From Macrococcoides equi (GTDB lineage Bacteria; Bacillota; Bacilli; Staphylococcales; Staphylococcaceae), in assembly GCF_047425865.1 (NCBI RefSeq), contig NZ_CP179735.1: a stretch of 64,000 nucleotides of DNA. One strand, written 5' to 3'. The position numbers and the translations under genes are program-made. The notes under the pieces were generated by a model. That model was given only the letters and a program-made list of their open reading frames with translations, ran no database searches and was not told where the DNA came from. Positions 1 through 8,922 of the stretch are shown here, in pieces (position 1 is the first letter of the stretch; each line of letters starts with the position of its first letter).

Positions 1-5
1 TAGTC

Positions 6-1370
6 TTGGAACAGAAACCTTTAAAGAAAGTATTGATAGCCAATCGCGGAGAAATTGCGATTCGAATTATTAGAACGTGTAAGAAGATGGGTATTCAGAC
101 GGTTGCTGTCTATTCAACGACAGATGCAGATAGTCTGCACGTGGCACTAGCGGATGAAGCGTACTGCATCGGACCATCAAGCTCAACAGAAAGCTATCTG
201 AATATGAATAATATCATTGCAGCTGCTGAAGTAACGGGCGCAGATGGTATTCATCCGGGATACGGATTCTTAGCGGAAAATGCTAATTTTGCACGTCTGT
301 GTGCTGAACATGACATCATCTTCATCGGTCCGACACCAGAGACGATTGAGAAGATGGGAGATAAGGCTGAAGCGCGTAAGACGATGGTAGAAGCAGGAGT
401 ACCTGTTATTCCAGGTTCTAAAGATGTGATTCCGACACTTGCAGAAGCAAAGGTTAAGGCTCAGGAAATTGGCGTGCCGATGGTCATTAAAGCAGTTGCT
501 GGTGGCGGTGGTAAAGGGATGCGAATCGTCAGTCGTATGGAAGACTTCGACAACCTCTTCAATGCCGCGAAGAACGAGGCAAAAAAAGCATTTGGTGATG
601 ACCGTGTATACATAGAAAAATTTATTAAGACTGCGCGACACATTGAAGTACAGGTCATCGGTGACGGAAAAGGGGATGCTGTGCATCTGTTTGACCGAGA
701 CTGTTCAATACAGCGTAATAACCAGAAGCTCGTAGAAGAAGCGCCAGCTGCAATTGTGCCGGACCACGTAAGACAAAATATGACGCGTGATGCAGTCAAT
801 GCCGCAAAGAACATAAATTATCGCGGTGCAGGCACGTTAGAATTTCTGTATGTAGAAGCGACAGAAGAATATTACTTCCTTGAAATGAATACCCGTGTAC
901 AAGTTGAACATACGGTAACGGAAATGGTGACAGGTATCGATATTATAGAAGCACAGCTGAATATTGCACTGTTTGATACGTTTGATTTAGTACAGGATGA
1001 AATACACATTAACGGCTTTAGTATTGAGTGTCGAATCAACGCAGAAGATCCAGACCATGGCTTTAGACCAAGTCCTGGTAAAGTGAAGTTTCTAAACTTG
1101 CCGAGCGGGCCTGGGGTGAGGATCGATACGTTCCTTTATCAGAAATGTATGGTATCACCATACTATGATTCAATGATTGCGAAATTCATTACTTATGATA
1201 AATCACGAGACCGTGCATTACGTCGTATGCTTTCAATATTAGATGAAACAGTAATAGACGGTTTCCCGACGAATCTGGATTATCAGTATCGTATTATCCA
1301 GCATCCGAGATATCAATCGAATGAAATTGATATTAAATTCCTAGAAAAAAATCACTTCCTGGAGGGTTAA
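6..1370 (+). CDS. accC: Biotin carboxylase subunit (AccC family), 5-oxoproline operon
   Basis: ATP-dependent carboxylation of biotin on a carrier protein. The N-terminal signature KKVLIANRGEIAIRI, the ATP-grasp glycine-rich loop GGGGKGMRIV near residue 167 and the EMNTRVQVEHTVTE block near residue 293 are all present, and about 454 residues is the normal AccC length. It is followed without a gap by pxpA and an Nramp-like transporter, the order seen in staphylococci where a second accB/accC pair sits with the pxpABC 5-oxoprolinase genes. This copy therefore probably serves that operon rather than fatty-acid synthesis, which is an inference from context. The first in-frame start visible is TTG at 6. 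No ribosome binding site can be seen because the window begins there, so the true start may lie upstream. Confidence 0.88.
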   Translation: MEQKPLKKVLIANRGEIAIRIIRTCKKMGIQTVAVYSTTDADSLHVALADEAYCIGPSSSTESYLNMNNIIAAAEVTGADGIHPGYGFLAENANFARLCAEHDIIFIGPTPETIEKMGDKAEARKTMVEAGVPVIPGSKDVIPTLAEAKVKAQEIGVPMVIKAVAGGGGKGMRIVSRMEDFDNLFNAAKNEAKKAFGDDRVYIEKFIKTARHIEVQVIGDGKGDAVHLFDRDCSIQRNNQKLVEEAPAAIVPDHVRQNMTRDAVNAAKNINYRGAGTLEFLYVEATEEYYFLEMNTRVQVEHTVTEMVTGIDIIEAQLNIALFDTFDLVQDEIHINGFSIECRINAEDPDHGFRPSPGKVKFLNLPSGPGVRIDTFLYQKCMVSPYYDSMIAKFITYDKSRDRALRRMLSILDETVIDGFPTNLDYQYRIIQHPRYQSNEIDIKFLEKNHFLEG

Positions 1371-2125
1371 TGATGAAGATAGATTTGAATGCAGATTTAG
1401 GGGAGAGCTTCGGTAATTATTCAATCGGTAATGACGAAGCGATTATTCCGCTGATAACTTCAGCGAATATAGCATGTGGCATGCATGCTGGAGACTTTAA
1501 CGTCTTAGAGAAGACCGTTGCTTTATGTAAGGCACACAATACAGGCATTGGTGCTCACCCGGGATATAACGATCTTATGGGATTTGGCCGTAAGCAAGTG
1601 AGTATGACTTATGAGGAAGTTGAAAATCTTGTGACCTATCAGTTAGGTGCAATTCAGGCGTTCTGTATAAAACATGATGTTGTACTTAATCATGTTAAAC
1701 CACATGGTGCACTTTATAATGCTACATTTAAAGATCCACAGCTTGCACAAGCAATCGTTAACGCTATTAAAGCATTTAATCCGGAACTGAAAGTGATGGG
1801 GATTGCTGGCGGTAACTTAGTACGTGTTGCTCGTGAGAACGGTCTTGGTGCAATTAATGAAGTATTTGCTGATAGAAATTATACTGACGAAGGCACACTC
1901 GTTGCACGAACGGAAAGCAATGCAATGATTCACGATGTGGATGAAGCAGTGCGTCACGTCTTAAGGATGGTCAAGGACCAGCAGGTTAAGACGATTACCG
2001 GCAAACTGATTCCGTTACAAGCTGACTCAATCTGTGTTCATGGGGATGGACCGGAAGCTTTAGCGTTTGTTGAAGAGATTCGTGCAGCATTAAAGGAAAA
2101 TAATATAGAGATTACAACAATTTAA
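1370..2125 (+). CDS. pxpA: 5-oxoprolinase subunit A (LamB/YcsF family)
   Basis: PxpA, with PxpB and PxpC, cleaves 5-oxoproline to glutamate using ATP in the cytosol. The protein opens with the family signature IDLNADLGESFG and keeps the later HVKPHGALYN and FADRNYTDEGTLVAR blocks. At 251 residues it has the usual length. Its ATG overlaps the last base of the upstream accC stop codon, so the two are translationally coupled, with GGAGGG just before the start. pxpB and pxpC must lie upstream, outside the window. The assignment is firm; the operon link to 5-oxoproline use is established for this gene arrangement in Bacillus and Staphylococcus. Confidence 0.92.
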   Translation: MMKIDLNADLGESFGNYSIGNDEAIIPLITSANIACGMHAGDFNVLEKTVALCKAHNTGIGAHPGYNDLMGFGRKQVSMTYEEVENLVTYQLGAIQAFCIKHDVVLNHVKPHGALYNATFKDPQLAQAIVNAIKAFNPELKVMGIAGGNLVRVARENGLGAINEVFADRNYTDEGTLVARTESNAMIHDVDEAVRHVLRMVKDQQVKTITGKLIPLQADSICVHGDGPEALAFVEEIRAALKENNIEITTI

Positions 2126-2145
2126 TCATGAAAAGGGGTAACAGG

Positions 2146-3360
2146 ATGAATAACGAGAAACCTAAAATGACTGCTGCACAACGCAGATTGTTGTTTGGAG
2201 CCATCTTCCTGATGGCAACTTCAGCAATCGGGCCAGCATTCTTAACTCAGACAACGCTATTTACAGAAAAGTTTATGGCAAGCTTTGCCTTTGCTATTCT
2301 TTTAAGTATTATCATTGATATTGGTGCACAGCTTAATATTTGGCGCGTGTTGACTGTAACAGGTAAACGTGGTCAGGATATTTCAAATGAAGTATTTAAA
2401 GGATTGGGTAGTTTTATTGCTATTTTAATCGTACTGGGTGGACTTGCATTCAACATCGGTAATGTGGCCGGTGCAGGGCTTGGATTTAATGCATTACTTG
2501 GTATCGATGTGAAACTTGGTGCAGTGATTACTGGTATTCTTGCAATTATTATCTTCAGTAGTAAAAGTGCGAATAAAATGATGGATGTTGTAACACAAAT
2601 ACTAGGTGTCGTTATGCTCTTAACTGTTGCATTTGTAATGATTAAAGTACAACCACCTTACGGAGAAGCGTTTACGAAGATGGTGATGCCTGAAAATCCA
2701 TTAGGCCTTGTTATGCCACTTGTTACAATTGTAGGTGGAACAGTGGGTGGATATATTACATTTGCCGGAGCACACCGTTTAATTGATGACGGTATGGTCG
2801 GTAAAGCAAATCTACCGTTTGTATCACGTGCAGCAAATCTTGGTATCTTAACAACTGGTGTGATGCGTTTCTGTTTATTCTTAGCAGTATTAGGGGTAGT
2901 CGCTACAGGTGTAAAACTTGACCCGACAAACCCACCGGCATCAGCATTCCAGTTTGCTTTAGGACCGATTGGACCTAAAATCTTCGGTCTAGTATTACTT
3001 GCTGCTGCACTGACATCGGTCATTGGTGCCGCTTATACTTCAGCATCATTCTTAAAAGGATTCCATCCGGTATTTACAAAACACAATAATATTGTCGTTA
3101 TCTGTTTTATCGTATTCTCGACAATCGTCTTCCTGTTAGTAGGTAAACCAGTTAAGTTACTCGTATTAGCCGGTGCATTTAACGGATTGATCTTACCGAT
3201 TACGTTAACAGCTATTTTATTTGCAGCGAAAAATAAACGTATCGTTGGCGATTATAAGCATCCGACATGGTTATTAATATTAGGTATTGTTGCTGTCCTT
3301 GCAACGATTGGTGCAGGATTTATGTCGATACAGGGATTAATTGATTTATGGAACCAATAA
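2146..3360 (+). CDS. Nramp-like transporter (YcsG type) of the 5-oxoproline operon
   Basis: Integral membrane protein of about 404 residues with roughly ten or eleven hydrophobic segments, related to the NRAMP/YcsG family that accompanies pxp genes. Substrate is unknown; the typical Nramp DPGN metal-binding motif in the first helix is not present (the region reads SAIGPAFLTQTT), so metal transport should not be assumed. I place the start at ATG 2146 because AAAAGGGG lies 7 bases upstream; the in-frame ATG at 2128 has no usable ribosome binding site. It is the last gene of the operon and is followed immediately by a strong terminator. Confidence 0.75.
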   Translation: MNNEKPKMTAAQRRLLFGAIFLMATSAIGPAFLTQTTLFTEKFMASFAFAILLSIIIDIGAQLNIWRVLTVTGKRGQDISNEVFKGLGSFIAILIVLGGLAFNIGNVAGAGLGFNALLGIDVKLGAVITGILAIIIFSSKSANKMMDVVTQILGVVMLLTVAFVMIKVQPPYGEAFTKMVMPENPLGLVMPLVTIVGGTVGGYITFAGAHRLIDDGMVGKANLPFVSRAANLGILTTGVMRFCLFLAVLGVVATGVKLDPTNPPASAFQFALGPIGPKIFGLVLLAAALTSVIGAAYTSASFLKGFHPVFTKHNNIVVICFIVFSTIVFLLVGKPVKLLVLAGAFNGLILPITLTAILFAAKNKRIVGDYKHPTWLLILGIVAVLATIGAGFMSIQGLIDLWNQ

Positions 3361-3364
3361 GTAT

Positions 3365-3406
3365 AAACTTGAGACAAAATTCATTATTTGTCTCAAGTTT
3401 TTTTAT
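3365..3406 (+). terminator. Rho-independent terminator of the pxp/acc operon
   Basis: A perfect 14-bp stem (arms 3365-3378 and 3387-3400) with an 8-base loop is followed by a run of T. It ends the accC-pxpA-transporter transcript. Confidence 0.9.
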
Positions 3407-3524
3407 ATAAATTTAAAAAAAATAGATAACAGAAGCTGAAATCTTGATTTTTGAATCCATCATTCTCAACCGGCAGTAAAAATGTTACACTTAAAGTGAC
3501 TAAATTTAAGGCGGGGTTAGAACA

Positions 3525-3887
3525 TTGGCATTCAGATATATGAAGCTATCAGATGAACATTATCGACATGTATTATTTAGATTTGGAGATTTCTTTGAAG
3601 ACTTTAGATGCTTTGTTGAGACGAGTAAAGAAATGACAGATGAACTGAAGATACCGGTAGATAAGGACGACTCGTATACACGATATTTAGTAAGATTATT
3701 TGTTATCGCTGAAGAATTCTCAGATAAGAAAATCACAGATCCACGATGTGATGAAACAATTGAGATGATAACTAATGTCGTAAATAATAAGAACTTCAAT
3801 CGATATAACAGTGCAGAAAGTGGAGTGCCAGGTAGAATGTATCAGGCATATCAAATCTTTGTCGGTGAAGGACTTACAGTAGAATAA
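3525..3887 (+). CDS. Hypothetical protein, 120 aa
   Basis: A soluble, acidic, probably helical protein with no signal peptide, membrane segment or motif I recognise. The start is TTG at 3525, preceded by AAGGCGGGG with a 7-base spacer; the next ATG at 3540 would remove only five residues. It is a single-gene unit between two terminators. The amino-acid composition is that of a normal cytosolic protein, so I believe it is real, but its function is unknown. Confidence 0.6.
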   Translation: MAFRYMKLSDEHYRHVLFRFGDFFEDFRCFVETSKEMTDELKIPVDKDDSYTRYLVRLFVIAEEFSDKKITDPRCDETIEMITNVVNNKNFNRYNSAESGVPGRMYQAYQIFVGEGLTVE

Positions 3888-3893
3888 TACTTT

Positions 3894-3926
3894 AGAGGTT
3901 GGGACGATTTGTCTCAGCCTCTTTTC
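3894..3926 (+). terminator. Terminator hairpin
   Basis: Arms 3894-3904 and 3912-3922 pair over 11 bp with G-U pairs, followed by TTTT. It terminates the 120-residue hypothetical gene just before the IS110 element. Confidence 0.7.
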
Positions 3927-4036
3927 CTACGATTTGTCAACTACTTCGTAGTAGAATATGTTAAAAAAATCATCACTAAATAAGCCTTTTTATTTATTAA
4001 TTTTTTTTATATGATATTATGTATTTGAATAGATTA

Positions 4037-5245
4037 TCAATGTGGGGACATCTGATAATCGTATTCTTTATTGTTCGCTACAAGGTATTGAATAGTTTTT
4101 AGCAGCTTGTTTACACAAGCAATTACTGCAGTCTTATGGCCTTTGCCATTTGGCTGCTTTCTTAATTTATAATAATAGTCTACTATATGATTTGAGTAAT
4201 GCCTTTTTCCTCTTATAATATTCATTATGACGATATAAAATAATGCTCTGGCACGTCTGTTTCCTCTCTTATTTATCTTATCTTTATATTGAGTTTTTCC
4301 AGATTGATATCTTTTGATATCAATGCCTATATAAGCATTTAGCTCTTTATGGGATGAAAAAGATCTTATATCACCCAGTTCACCAATAATTAACATAGCC
4401 GTCAAATCTCCTATACCTGGAATAGAGGTAAGTATTTTAAACTCTTCGAGTTCTTTAGAAAGCTCCATTAAGCTCTGTTTAATCTTTTCTTGTCTTTTCA
4501 TAAGTAACATCAAATCATTAACTAAAGCTATCAGTTTCTCAATGTAAAATGAGTTTTCCGATAGAGCTGGATAACTTTCATTAGCGAAAGAAATAAGCAT
4601 TTCGGCATATTTTTCTTTTCTTTGTAAAGAGATATTTTTATCTGTACAAGCACCGATGATATTAATAAGATCAGGTATATTTATATTTTTTACATAACTG
4701 GGATGAGGAAATCTTTTGACTATTTCTAAAGCAAATTTTGAATACCTACTTTTGAATAATCTCTGAATTTCAGGAAAGGACATATCAAGTATCTGTATAA
4801 TTGAAATTTTTAAATAAGATTGTTGATCATTAAGTTCCTCGTACCATCTGGTCAATTCTCTTACTTTTATATATATGTCCTGAGAAAGATTTTTAGAAGG
4901 TCTTTTATTAAAGTTTTTTGCCAATAAAGCAAGTTTGTGCGCATCAGATTTATCGGTTTTCCAAGTTCTAAGTGTAGTTGTTAAAAATTTAGCTTCTAAA
5001 GGATTTATCATACAGTGTGGAATATTGTTTTCTTTACAAAAACGTTGGATAACTTTAGAGTATATCCCAGTCGATTCAAAGAGAAAATAAACACCTGCAT
5101 ATCCTTTAATATATTCATTTAATGCATCAAAACCATCTTTATTGTGAATTAATTCAAATTCTTTCTTAAATTCATTATTACAATAATGAGCTACATAACT
5201 TTTTCCTTTCCCCACATCAATTCCAAAATATTCGATGTTAATCAC
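4037..5245 (-). CDS. IS110-family DEDD transposase
   Basis: The 402-residue protein has the two IS110 domains. The N-terminal RuvC-like DEDD domain shows D10 (FGIDVGKGKS), E57 (FLFESTGIY) and D98/D101 (TDKSDAHKLALLA). The C-terminal Transposase_20 domain has the helix-hairpin-helix-like SIPGIGDLTAMLI and the QSGKTQYKDKINKRGNRRA block with the probable catalytic serine at about 315. These proteins recombine DNA guided by a bridge RNA. The frame is uninterrupted and all acidic residues are kept, so the enzyme is probably functional. Start ATG 5245 follows a weak AGGAGTGATTA. Confidence 0.92.
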   Translation of the reverse strand: MINIEYFGIDVGKGKSYVAHYCNNEFKKEFELIHNKDGFDALNEYIKGYAGVYFLFESTGIYSKVIQRFCKENNIPHCMINPLEAKFLTTTLRTWKTDKSDAHKLALLAKNFNKRPSKNLSQDIYIKVRELTRWYEELNDQQSYLKISIIQILDMSFPEIQRLFKSRYSKFALEIVKRFPHPSYVKNINIPDLINIIGACTDKNISLQRKEKYAEMLISFANESYPALSENSFYIEKLIALVNDLMLLMKRQEKIKQSLMELSKELEEFKILTSIPGIGDLTAMLIIGELGDIRSFSSHKELNAYIGIDIKRYQSGKTQYKDKINKRGNRRARALFYIVIMNIIRGKRHYSNHIVDYYYKLRKQPNGKGHKTAVIACVNKLLKTIQYLVANNKEYDYQMSPH

Positions 5246-5526
5246 TCCTATTTGATTAAATTAAGAAGTTTTACTTCACTAGGCCTTATTTTGTTCATTT
5301 TCCTATACACGATCTCAAAGGACCCAACATACTAAAATCGAATTAATAAGGAGAGTGAAGTTCTCCAGTTTAAATTACGGATTCTATGAGCCTAGAGGCT
5401 GATCGGAGTACTTCTCTCTACTACTATTTCATAATTGTTAAAATTATGCCAACGGCATAAAAACAATAAAAAAGTAGCGAAGTTTATCTACCGTCGTAGA
5501 TTACTTCACTACTAATCTTAGTATGT
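5246..5526 (-). ncRNA. Candidate IS110 bridge RNA region (5' non-coding end)
   Basis: This 280-bp stretch upstream of the transposase has no open reading frame but several strong hairpins: 5473-5513 (three stacked 5-bp helices closed by a CGTC loop), about 5432-5466 (TTATGCC/GGCATAA core), 5390-5401 (AGCC/GGCT) and GGAGA/TCTCC near 5350. Bridge RNAs of IS110 elements come from this position and consist of a 5' stem-loop followed by two internal-loop hairpins that pair with target and donor DNA. Which loop is which cannot be decided here. The RNA call is an inference from location and folding. Confidence 0.5.
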
Positions 5527-5633
5527 TTTTGTAATAAAACTTTCCTATAAGATTCAACTAAAAATGAGATTATCTCTCTCACTTTATGGGTAGAAATAAT
5601 CATTAAATAAACTAGACGGAAAAAGGTGAAAAT

Positions 5634-6410
5634 ATGGGCAGTGCATTCTTTTGGGGAGCAGTATCAGGATTTGCAGTATTACTCGGTGCAGTCGTAAGTA
5701 TGATTATTAACATACCGAAGAAAGTATTAGGCTTTATTATGGCATTTGGTGTAGGTATCTTGATTGGTGCAGCAACATTTGAACTATTGCAGGATGCAAT
5801 GGAGAAAAGCCATATCATTAATACGATTATAGGCTTTATTGCTGGTGCGTTGACGTTTACGATACTGGAAGCGGTGATTGCGCATCATGGTGGTAAACAC
5901 AGAAAAAGATCAAATCAACATGAACTCAATCAGGAAGATGAACAAGCTGAAAAGCAGCATGCGAAGAATAGTGGCAATGATTCAGGATTAGGTATCTTTA
6001 TCGGAACCGTGATGGATGCAATACCAGAATCAATGATGCTCGGTATGAGTTTGATTGGTGGCAAAGGTGTCAGTATGTTGCTGTTAATCGCTATATTTAT
6101 CAGTAATATACCGGAAGGATTATCAAGTACGACGGGGATGCTTAAAAGCGGACAATCTAAGGGTAAGATTATATTCTTGTTTGCAGTTGTAACACTTGTT
6201 GCAGGACTTAGTGCATTGTTTGGATATGTGTTCCTGGACGGTGCAAGTATGAGTGTTATCTCGATTATCTCAAGCTTTGCAGCAGGAGGAATTATTACGA
6301 TGATCGGGTCTACGATGATGCCAGAAGCATATGAAGAAGGTGGCGGACTCGTAGGACTGATGACCGCGTTCGGTGTGATAACATCAATCTTATTAGATCA
6401 GTTAGGGTAA
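5634..6410 (+). CDS. ZIP family divalent metal transporter
   Basis: A 258-residue membrane protein with about eight hydrophobic segments, a histidine-rich cytoplasmic loop near residues 83-91 (AHHGGKHRK) and a long charged linker at 92-120. The metal-site signatures DAIPESMMLG (helix IV) and SNIPEG (helix V, normally HNIPEG) identify the ZIP/ZupT family, which imports zinc, iron or manganese. AAAAGGTGAAAAT precedes the ATG with good spacing. The gene stands alone between the IS110 element and a terminator; the IS end lies about 110 bp upstream of the start, so its native promoter may be affected. Confidence 0.85.
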   Translation: MGSAFFWGAVSGFAVLLGAVVSMIINIPKKVLGFIMAFGVGILIGAATFELLQDAMEKSHIINTIIGFIAGALTFTILEAVIAHHGGKHRKRSNQHELNQEDEQAEKQHAKNSGNDSGLGIFIGTVMDAIPESMMLGMSLIGGKGVSMLLLIAIFISNIPEGLSSTTGMLKSGQSKGKIIFLFAVVTLVAGLSALFGYVFLDGASMSVISIISSFAAGGIITMIGSTMMPEAYEEGGGLVGLMTAFGVITSILLDQLG

Positions 6411-6433
6411 GAGTGCGTATGCACTCTCTTTTT
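6411..6433 (+). terminator. Terminator of ZIP transporter gene
   Basis: GAGTGC/GCACTC stem with a 4-base loop starts directly after the stop codon and is followed by a T-rich run. Confidence 0.75.
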
Positions 6434-6521
6434 ATGCAAATTTTTACTATAAAATTATATCTGCCACCTAAAAGAAAGTGTTATAATTTGGATATTAAAT
6501 ACTCATAATAGGAGTGGCAAT

Positions 6522-6641
6522 ATGAAATTAAAAAATCTTCTATTCATAATTAGTATACTTTTTCTTATTCAAAAACAATTTCTATTATCAATATGCTTTT
6601 TTTCGCTAGGACTTGTATTTAGATCATCAAATGATGAATGA
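6522..6641 (+). CDS. Small hydrophobic protein, 39 aa
   Basis: A short reading frame with ATAGGAGTGG seven bases upstream of its ATG. The product is two short hydrophobic stretches (residues 5-15 and 20-33) separated by KQ, with a polar RSSNDE tail, so it would be a single- or double-pass membrane peptide. A TATAAT-like sequence lies about 40 bp upstream. Nothing identifies its role. It could also be chance coding, but the ribosome binding site and membrane-like composition favour a real small gene. Confidence 0.45.
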   Translation: MKLKNLLFIISILFLIQKQFLLSICFFSLGLVFRSSNDE

Positions 6642-6719
6642 TAAAAAATTAGTACTATCTTGCTATAATATTTGTTATAATGACAACGATTGGAATAAAA
6701 TTAGGAAGTGGCGATTATA

Positions 6720-6935
6720 ATGGAATGGTTAGGTATGATTCCCTTTGTAGCCTATTGGTTACTCATCTTATGGTTCTTTATTACTATAATGTATTTATTG
6801 AAATTATTGATTGATACATTCCGTGTCAGAACAAATAGTAGAATCGAATTAGAGAAATTACAAAGAATAGAATTAGAAAAACGCATTGCTTTACTTGATA
6901 AGCAGTTAGCGGAGAAAGAAAAAATTGACCTTTAA
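6720..6935 (+). CDS. Small membrane/coiled-coil protein, 71 aa
   Basis: An N-terminal hydrophobic segment (about residues 5-34) is followed by a charged, heptad-like helix (residues 40-70, rich in LEK and RIELEK), the pattern of a membrane-anchored coiled coil. The start ATG 6720 is chosen because AGGAAG lies 11 bases upstream; the longer GTG start at 6708 overlaps that site. Two TATAAT-like hexamers lie near 6663-6681. Function unknown. Confidence 0.6.
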   Translation: MEWLGMIPFVAYWLLILWFFITIMYLLKLLIDTFRVRTNSRIELEKLQRIELEKRIALLDKQLAEKEKIDL

Positions 6936-6959
6936 GGGTCTTTTTTTGTAGGAGGAAAT

Positions 6960-7346
6960 ATGACACATTATCACTTTATAGCATCAAATGTTGAAATTGA
7001 AAGCGGGTATCTGGAACAAGGGAAAGTGGAAATGGATGAAAAGTTTGAAGGATCGAAGTGTAAGGTGCAATACATACTAGATTACAATCCAAGTAGAGAA
7101 ATGCTCACCAAAGTATTTGAAGAATTGCACGAAAACATCGCACATAATAAGCATCAAGACTATATCGTATTAGAAATAGCTTATGGATTAAGCGCAGAAG
7201 GCACACCACTTAAAGTAAATAAACGTTTTAAATTAGATTTAGAAGAGTTTAGAAAAGAACATCTCATCGATCTAAAAGAAGATGAAATGATTTGTGTGGA
7301 GTGGAATAAATGGGTAAATCAACTGCATAAAAATAATAATCAATAA
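6960..7346 (+). CDS. Hypothetical protein, 128 aa
   Basis: Soluble acidic protein with alternating strand and helix character and no recognisable motif. TAGGAGGAAAT directly precedes the ATG. A weak hairpin (GACC/GGTC plus T7) lies between it and the preceding small membrane protein, so the two may be partly co-transcribed. I do not recognise the family. Confidence 0.6.
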   Translation: MTHYHFIASNVEIESGYLEQGKVEMDEKFEGSKCKVQYILDYNPSREMLTKVFEELHENIAHNKHQDYIVLEIAYGLSAEGTPLKVNKRFKLDLEEFRKEHLIDLKEDEMICVEWNKWVNQLHKNNNQ

Positions 7347-7419
7347 ATATTTGAAATTTTCTGAATTTAATAATACACTAAGAGTGTAATAGTAAATTAT
7401 AAATTCAGGGGGGTTCATT

Positions 7420-8607
7420 ATGGCTAAAAAGATTTTTGAGATTGACTTAACGAAAAAGATGCATGAGCAAAAACATCCTGGGCATAATAGGTGGCATCCA
7501 GATATTCCAGCTGCCTTCTCAGTGGATCCTGGAGAGGTATTTAAAATGGAGTGTCTAGACTGGACAGATGGTCAAATTAAGAATAATGACGATCCATCAG
7601 ATATTGAAAAAGTAAATCTAAAGAGAGTGCATGTTTTAAGTGGTCCTGTGTATGTGAACGGAGTAGAACCGGGAGATTTATTAGTAGTTGATATTTTAGA
7701 TATTGGTACTTTTAGTTCACACGAATGGGGATTTAATGGTATTTTCGCTAAGGAAAACGGAGGAAGTTTCTTAGTTGATCACTATCCGAAAGCGGCTAAA
7801 TCTATCTGGGATTTTGAAGGAATATACGCAACAAGTAGGCATGTGCCTAATGTAAAGTTTGCCGGAATTATTCATCCAGGTTTGATGGGTGTTGCACCTA
7901 GTCAGGAAATGCTTGACGAATGGAATAGGCGTGAGAAAGCATTAGTTGATACAAATCCAAATCGTGTACCTGCACTTGCTGAATTGCCTGATCCTGATTC
8001 ATGTGTACTTGGAACGCTTAAAGGAGCAGACTTTGATCGTGTAGCTAAAGAAGGAGCCCGTACTGTGCCGCCAAGAGAAAACGGTGGAAACTGTGATATT
8101 AAAAACTTATCTAAAGGATCAAGGGTCTATTTCCCGGTATTTGTTGAAGGTGCTAAATTATCTGTAGGGGATTTACACTTCTCGCAAGGAGATGGTGAGA
8201 TTACATTCTGTGGTGGTATTGAAATTCCAGGTTGGATTGAATTAAAAGTAAATGTGATTAAAGGTGGAATGGAGAAATATAAGATTAAGAAAAATCCAGC
8301 CTTTCAACCAGGGCCCGTTATGCCACATTATAATGAATATTTAGTATTTGAAGGAATTTCGGTGAATGAATTCACAGGAGACCAGTTATATCTTGATGCA
8401 AATACTGCATATCGAAATGCGTGTTTAAATGCGATTGAGTTCTTGAAGACATGTGGATATACAGGAGAACAAGCATACATGCTACTAGGATCAGCCCCTG
8501 TTCAAGGTAACATTGGTGGTATCGTTGATATTCCAAATGCGTGCTGTACTTTATCGATTCCAAAAGAAATATTTACAAATAATATTATTCCTAAGCTGGA
8601 TGAATAA
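7420..8607 (+). CDS. fmdA: Formamidase / acetamidase (FmdA/AmdA family)
   Basis: Hydrolyses formamide (or acetamide) to ammonia and the acid in the cytosol. The 395 residues match the usual length of bacterial formamidases, and the family blocks GHNRWHPDIPAAFSVDPGE near residue 21, the VLSGPVYVNGVEPGDLL segment near 68 and FSQGDGEITFCGGIE near 253 are intact. The putative catalytic Cys/Glu/Lys region is in the last of these. GGGGGG lies 8 bases before the ATG. Its stop codon overlaps the start of the fmdB-like gene, so the two are coupled. Formamide rather than acetamide as substrate is inferred from the close match to FmdA. Confidence 0.88.
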   Translation: MAKKIFEIDLTKKMHEQKHPGHNRWHPDIPAAFSVDPGEVFKMECLDWTDGQIKNNDDPSDIEKVNLKRVHVLSGPVYVNGVEPGDLLVVDILDIGTFSSHEWGFNGIFAKENGGSFLVDHYPKAAKSIWDFEGIYATSRHVPNVKFAGIIHPGLMGVAPSQEMLDEWNRREKALVDTNPNRVPALAELPDPDSCVLGTLKGADFDRVAKEGARTVPPRENGGNCDIKNLSKGSRVYFPVFVEGAKLSVGDLHFSQGDGEITFCGGIEIPGWIELKVNVIKGGMEKYKIKKNPAFQPGPVMPHYNEYLVFEGISVNEFTGDQLYLDANTAYRNACLNAIEFLKTCGYTGEQAYMLLGSAPVQGNIGGIVDIPNACCTLSIPKEIFTNNIIPKLDE

Positions 8608-8876
8608 TGCCGAAATATACGTTTAATTGTATAGAGTGTGGAGAATATGATGTTTGGAAATCGATGAATGATAATTTGGAGGAGGATACGTGCCCTAAAT
8701 GTAAAGAAGTAACACATAGAGTATTTAAAGCATTTGGTACAAATCATATGGATCCCAAATTATATAAAAGGATAAATAGTGGATTGACACCGAAAGTAGT
8801 GAAAAGAGAGAACCTACCGAAAAGCAATGTGAAACAACTGAATAGAAATCCGAACCCAATGTCGTGGACGGTTTAG
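8607..8876 (+). CDS. fmdB: FmdB-family zinc-ribbon protein
   Basis: An 89-residue protein with an N-terminal zinc ribbon: CIECGEYD (C9, C12) and CPKCKE (C29, C32). The start MPKYTFNCIECG is typical of the FmdB putative regulatory family, first described next to the formamidase gene of Methylophilus. The rest is basic and low in hydrophobics. It overlaps the last base of fmdA, which supports a role in expression or maturation of the formamidase; that role is not proven for the family. Confidence 0.8.
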   Translation: MPKYTFNCIECGEYDVWKSMNDNLEEDTCPKCKEVTHRVFKAFGTNHMDPKLYKRINSGLTPKVVKRENLPKSNVKQLNRNPNPMSWTV

Positions 8877-8885
8877 GGTTAAGCT

Positions 8886-8917
8886 AAAAATGCTTCCTCA
8901 TATGAGGGAGTATTTTT
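8886..8917 (+). terminator. Terminator of fmdAB
   Basis: Nearly perfect 15-bp inverted repeat centred on CATATG (arms 8886-8901/8902-8917) ending in five T. Confidence 0.85.
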
Positions 8918-8922
8918 AATTA

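Larger units (their letters stand above)
3930..5526 (-). mobile_element. IS110-family insertion sequence (ends approximate)
   Basis: One transposase gene on the minus strand with about 110 bp of non-coding DNA on its 3' side and about 280 bp on its 5' side. IS110 elements lack terminal inverted repeats, and I could not fix the dinucleotide core, so both ends are estimates. The longer non-coding end precedes the transposase, which is the layout of the IS110 group where the bridge RNA is encoded upstream of the gene. The element lies in the intergenic space between a terminated gene and the ZIP transporter, so it disrupts no coding sequence. Confidence 0.75.

Noticed and set aside
461..814. Minus-strand 117-codon frame inside accC
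   Set aside because: Antisense shadow of a strongly conserved gene.
3894..3926. End of an IS1182-like element (similar AGAGGTTGGGAC text)
   Set aside because: It forms a complete terminator hairpin by itself, and no transposase frame of that family is adjacent.
8372..8747. Minus-strand frames over the fmdA/fmdB junction
   Set aside because: Overlap two conserved genes and have no ribosome binding site.
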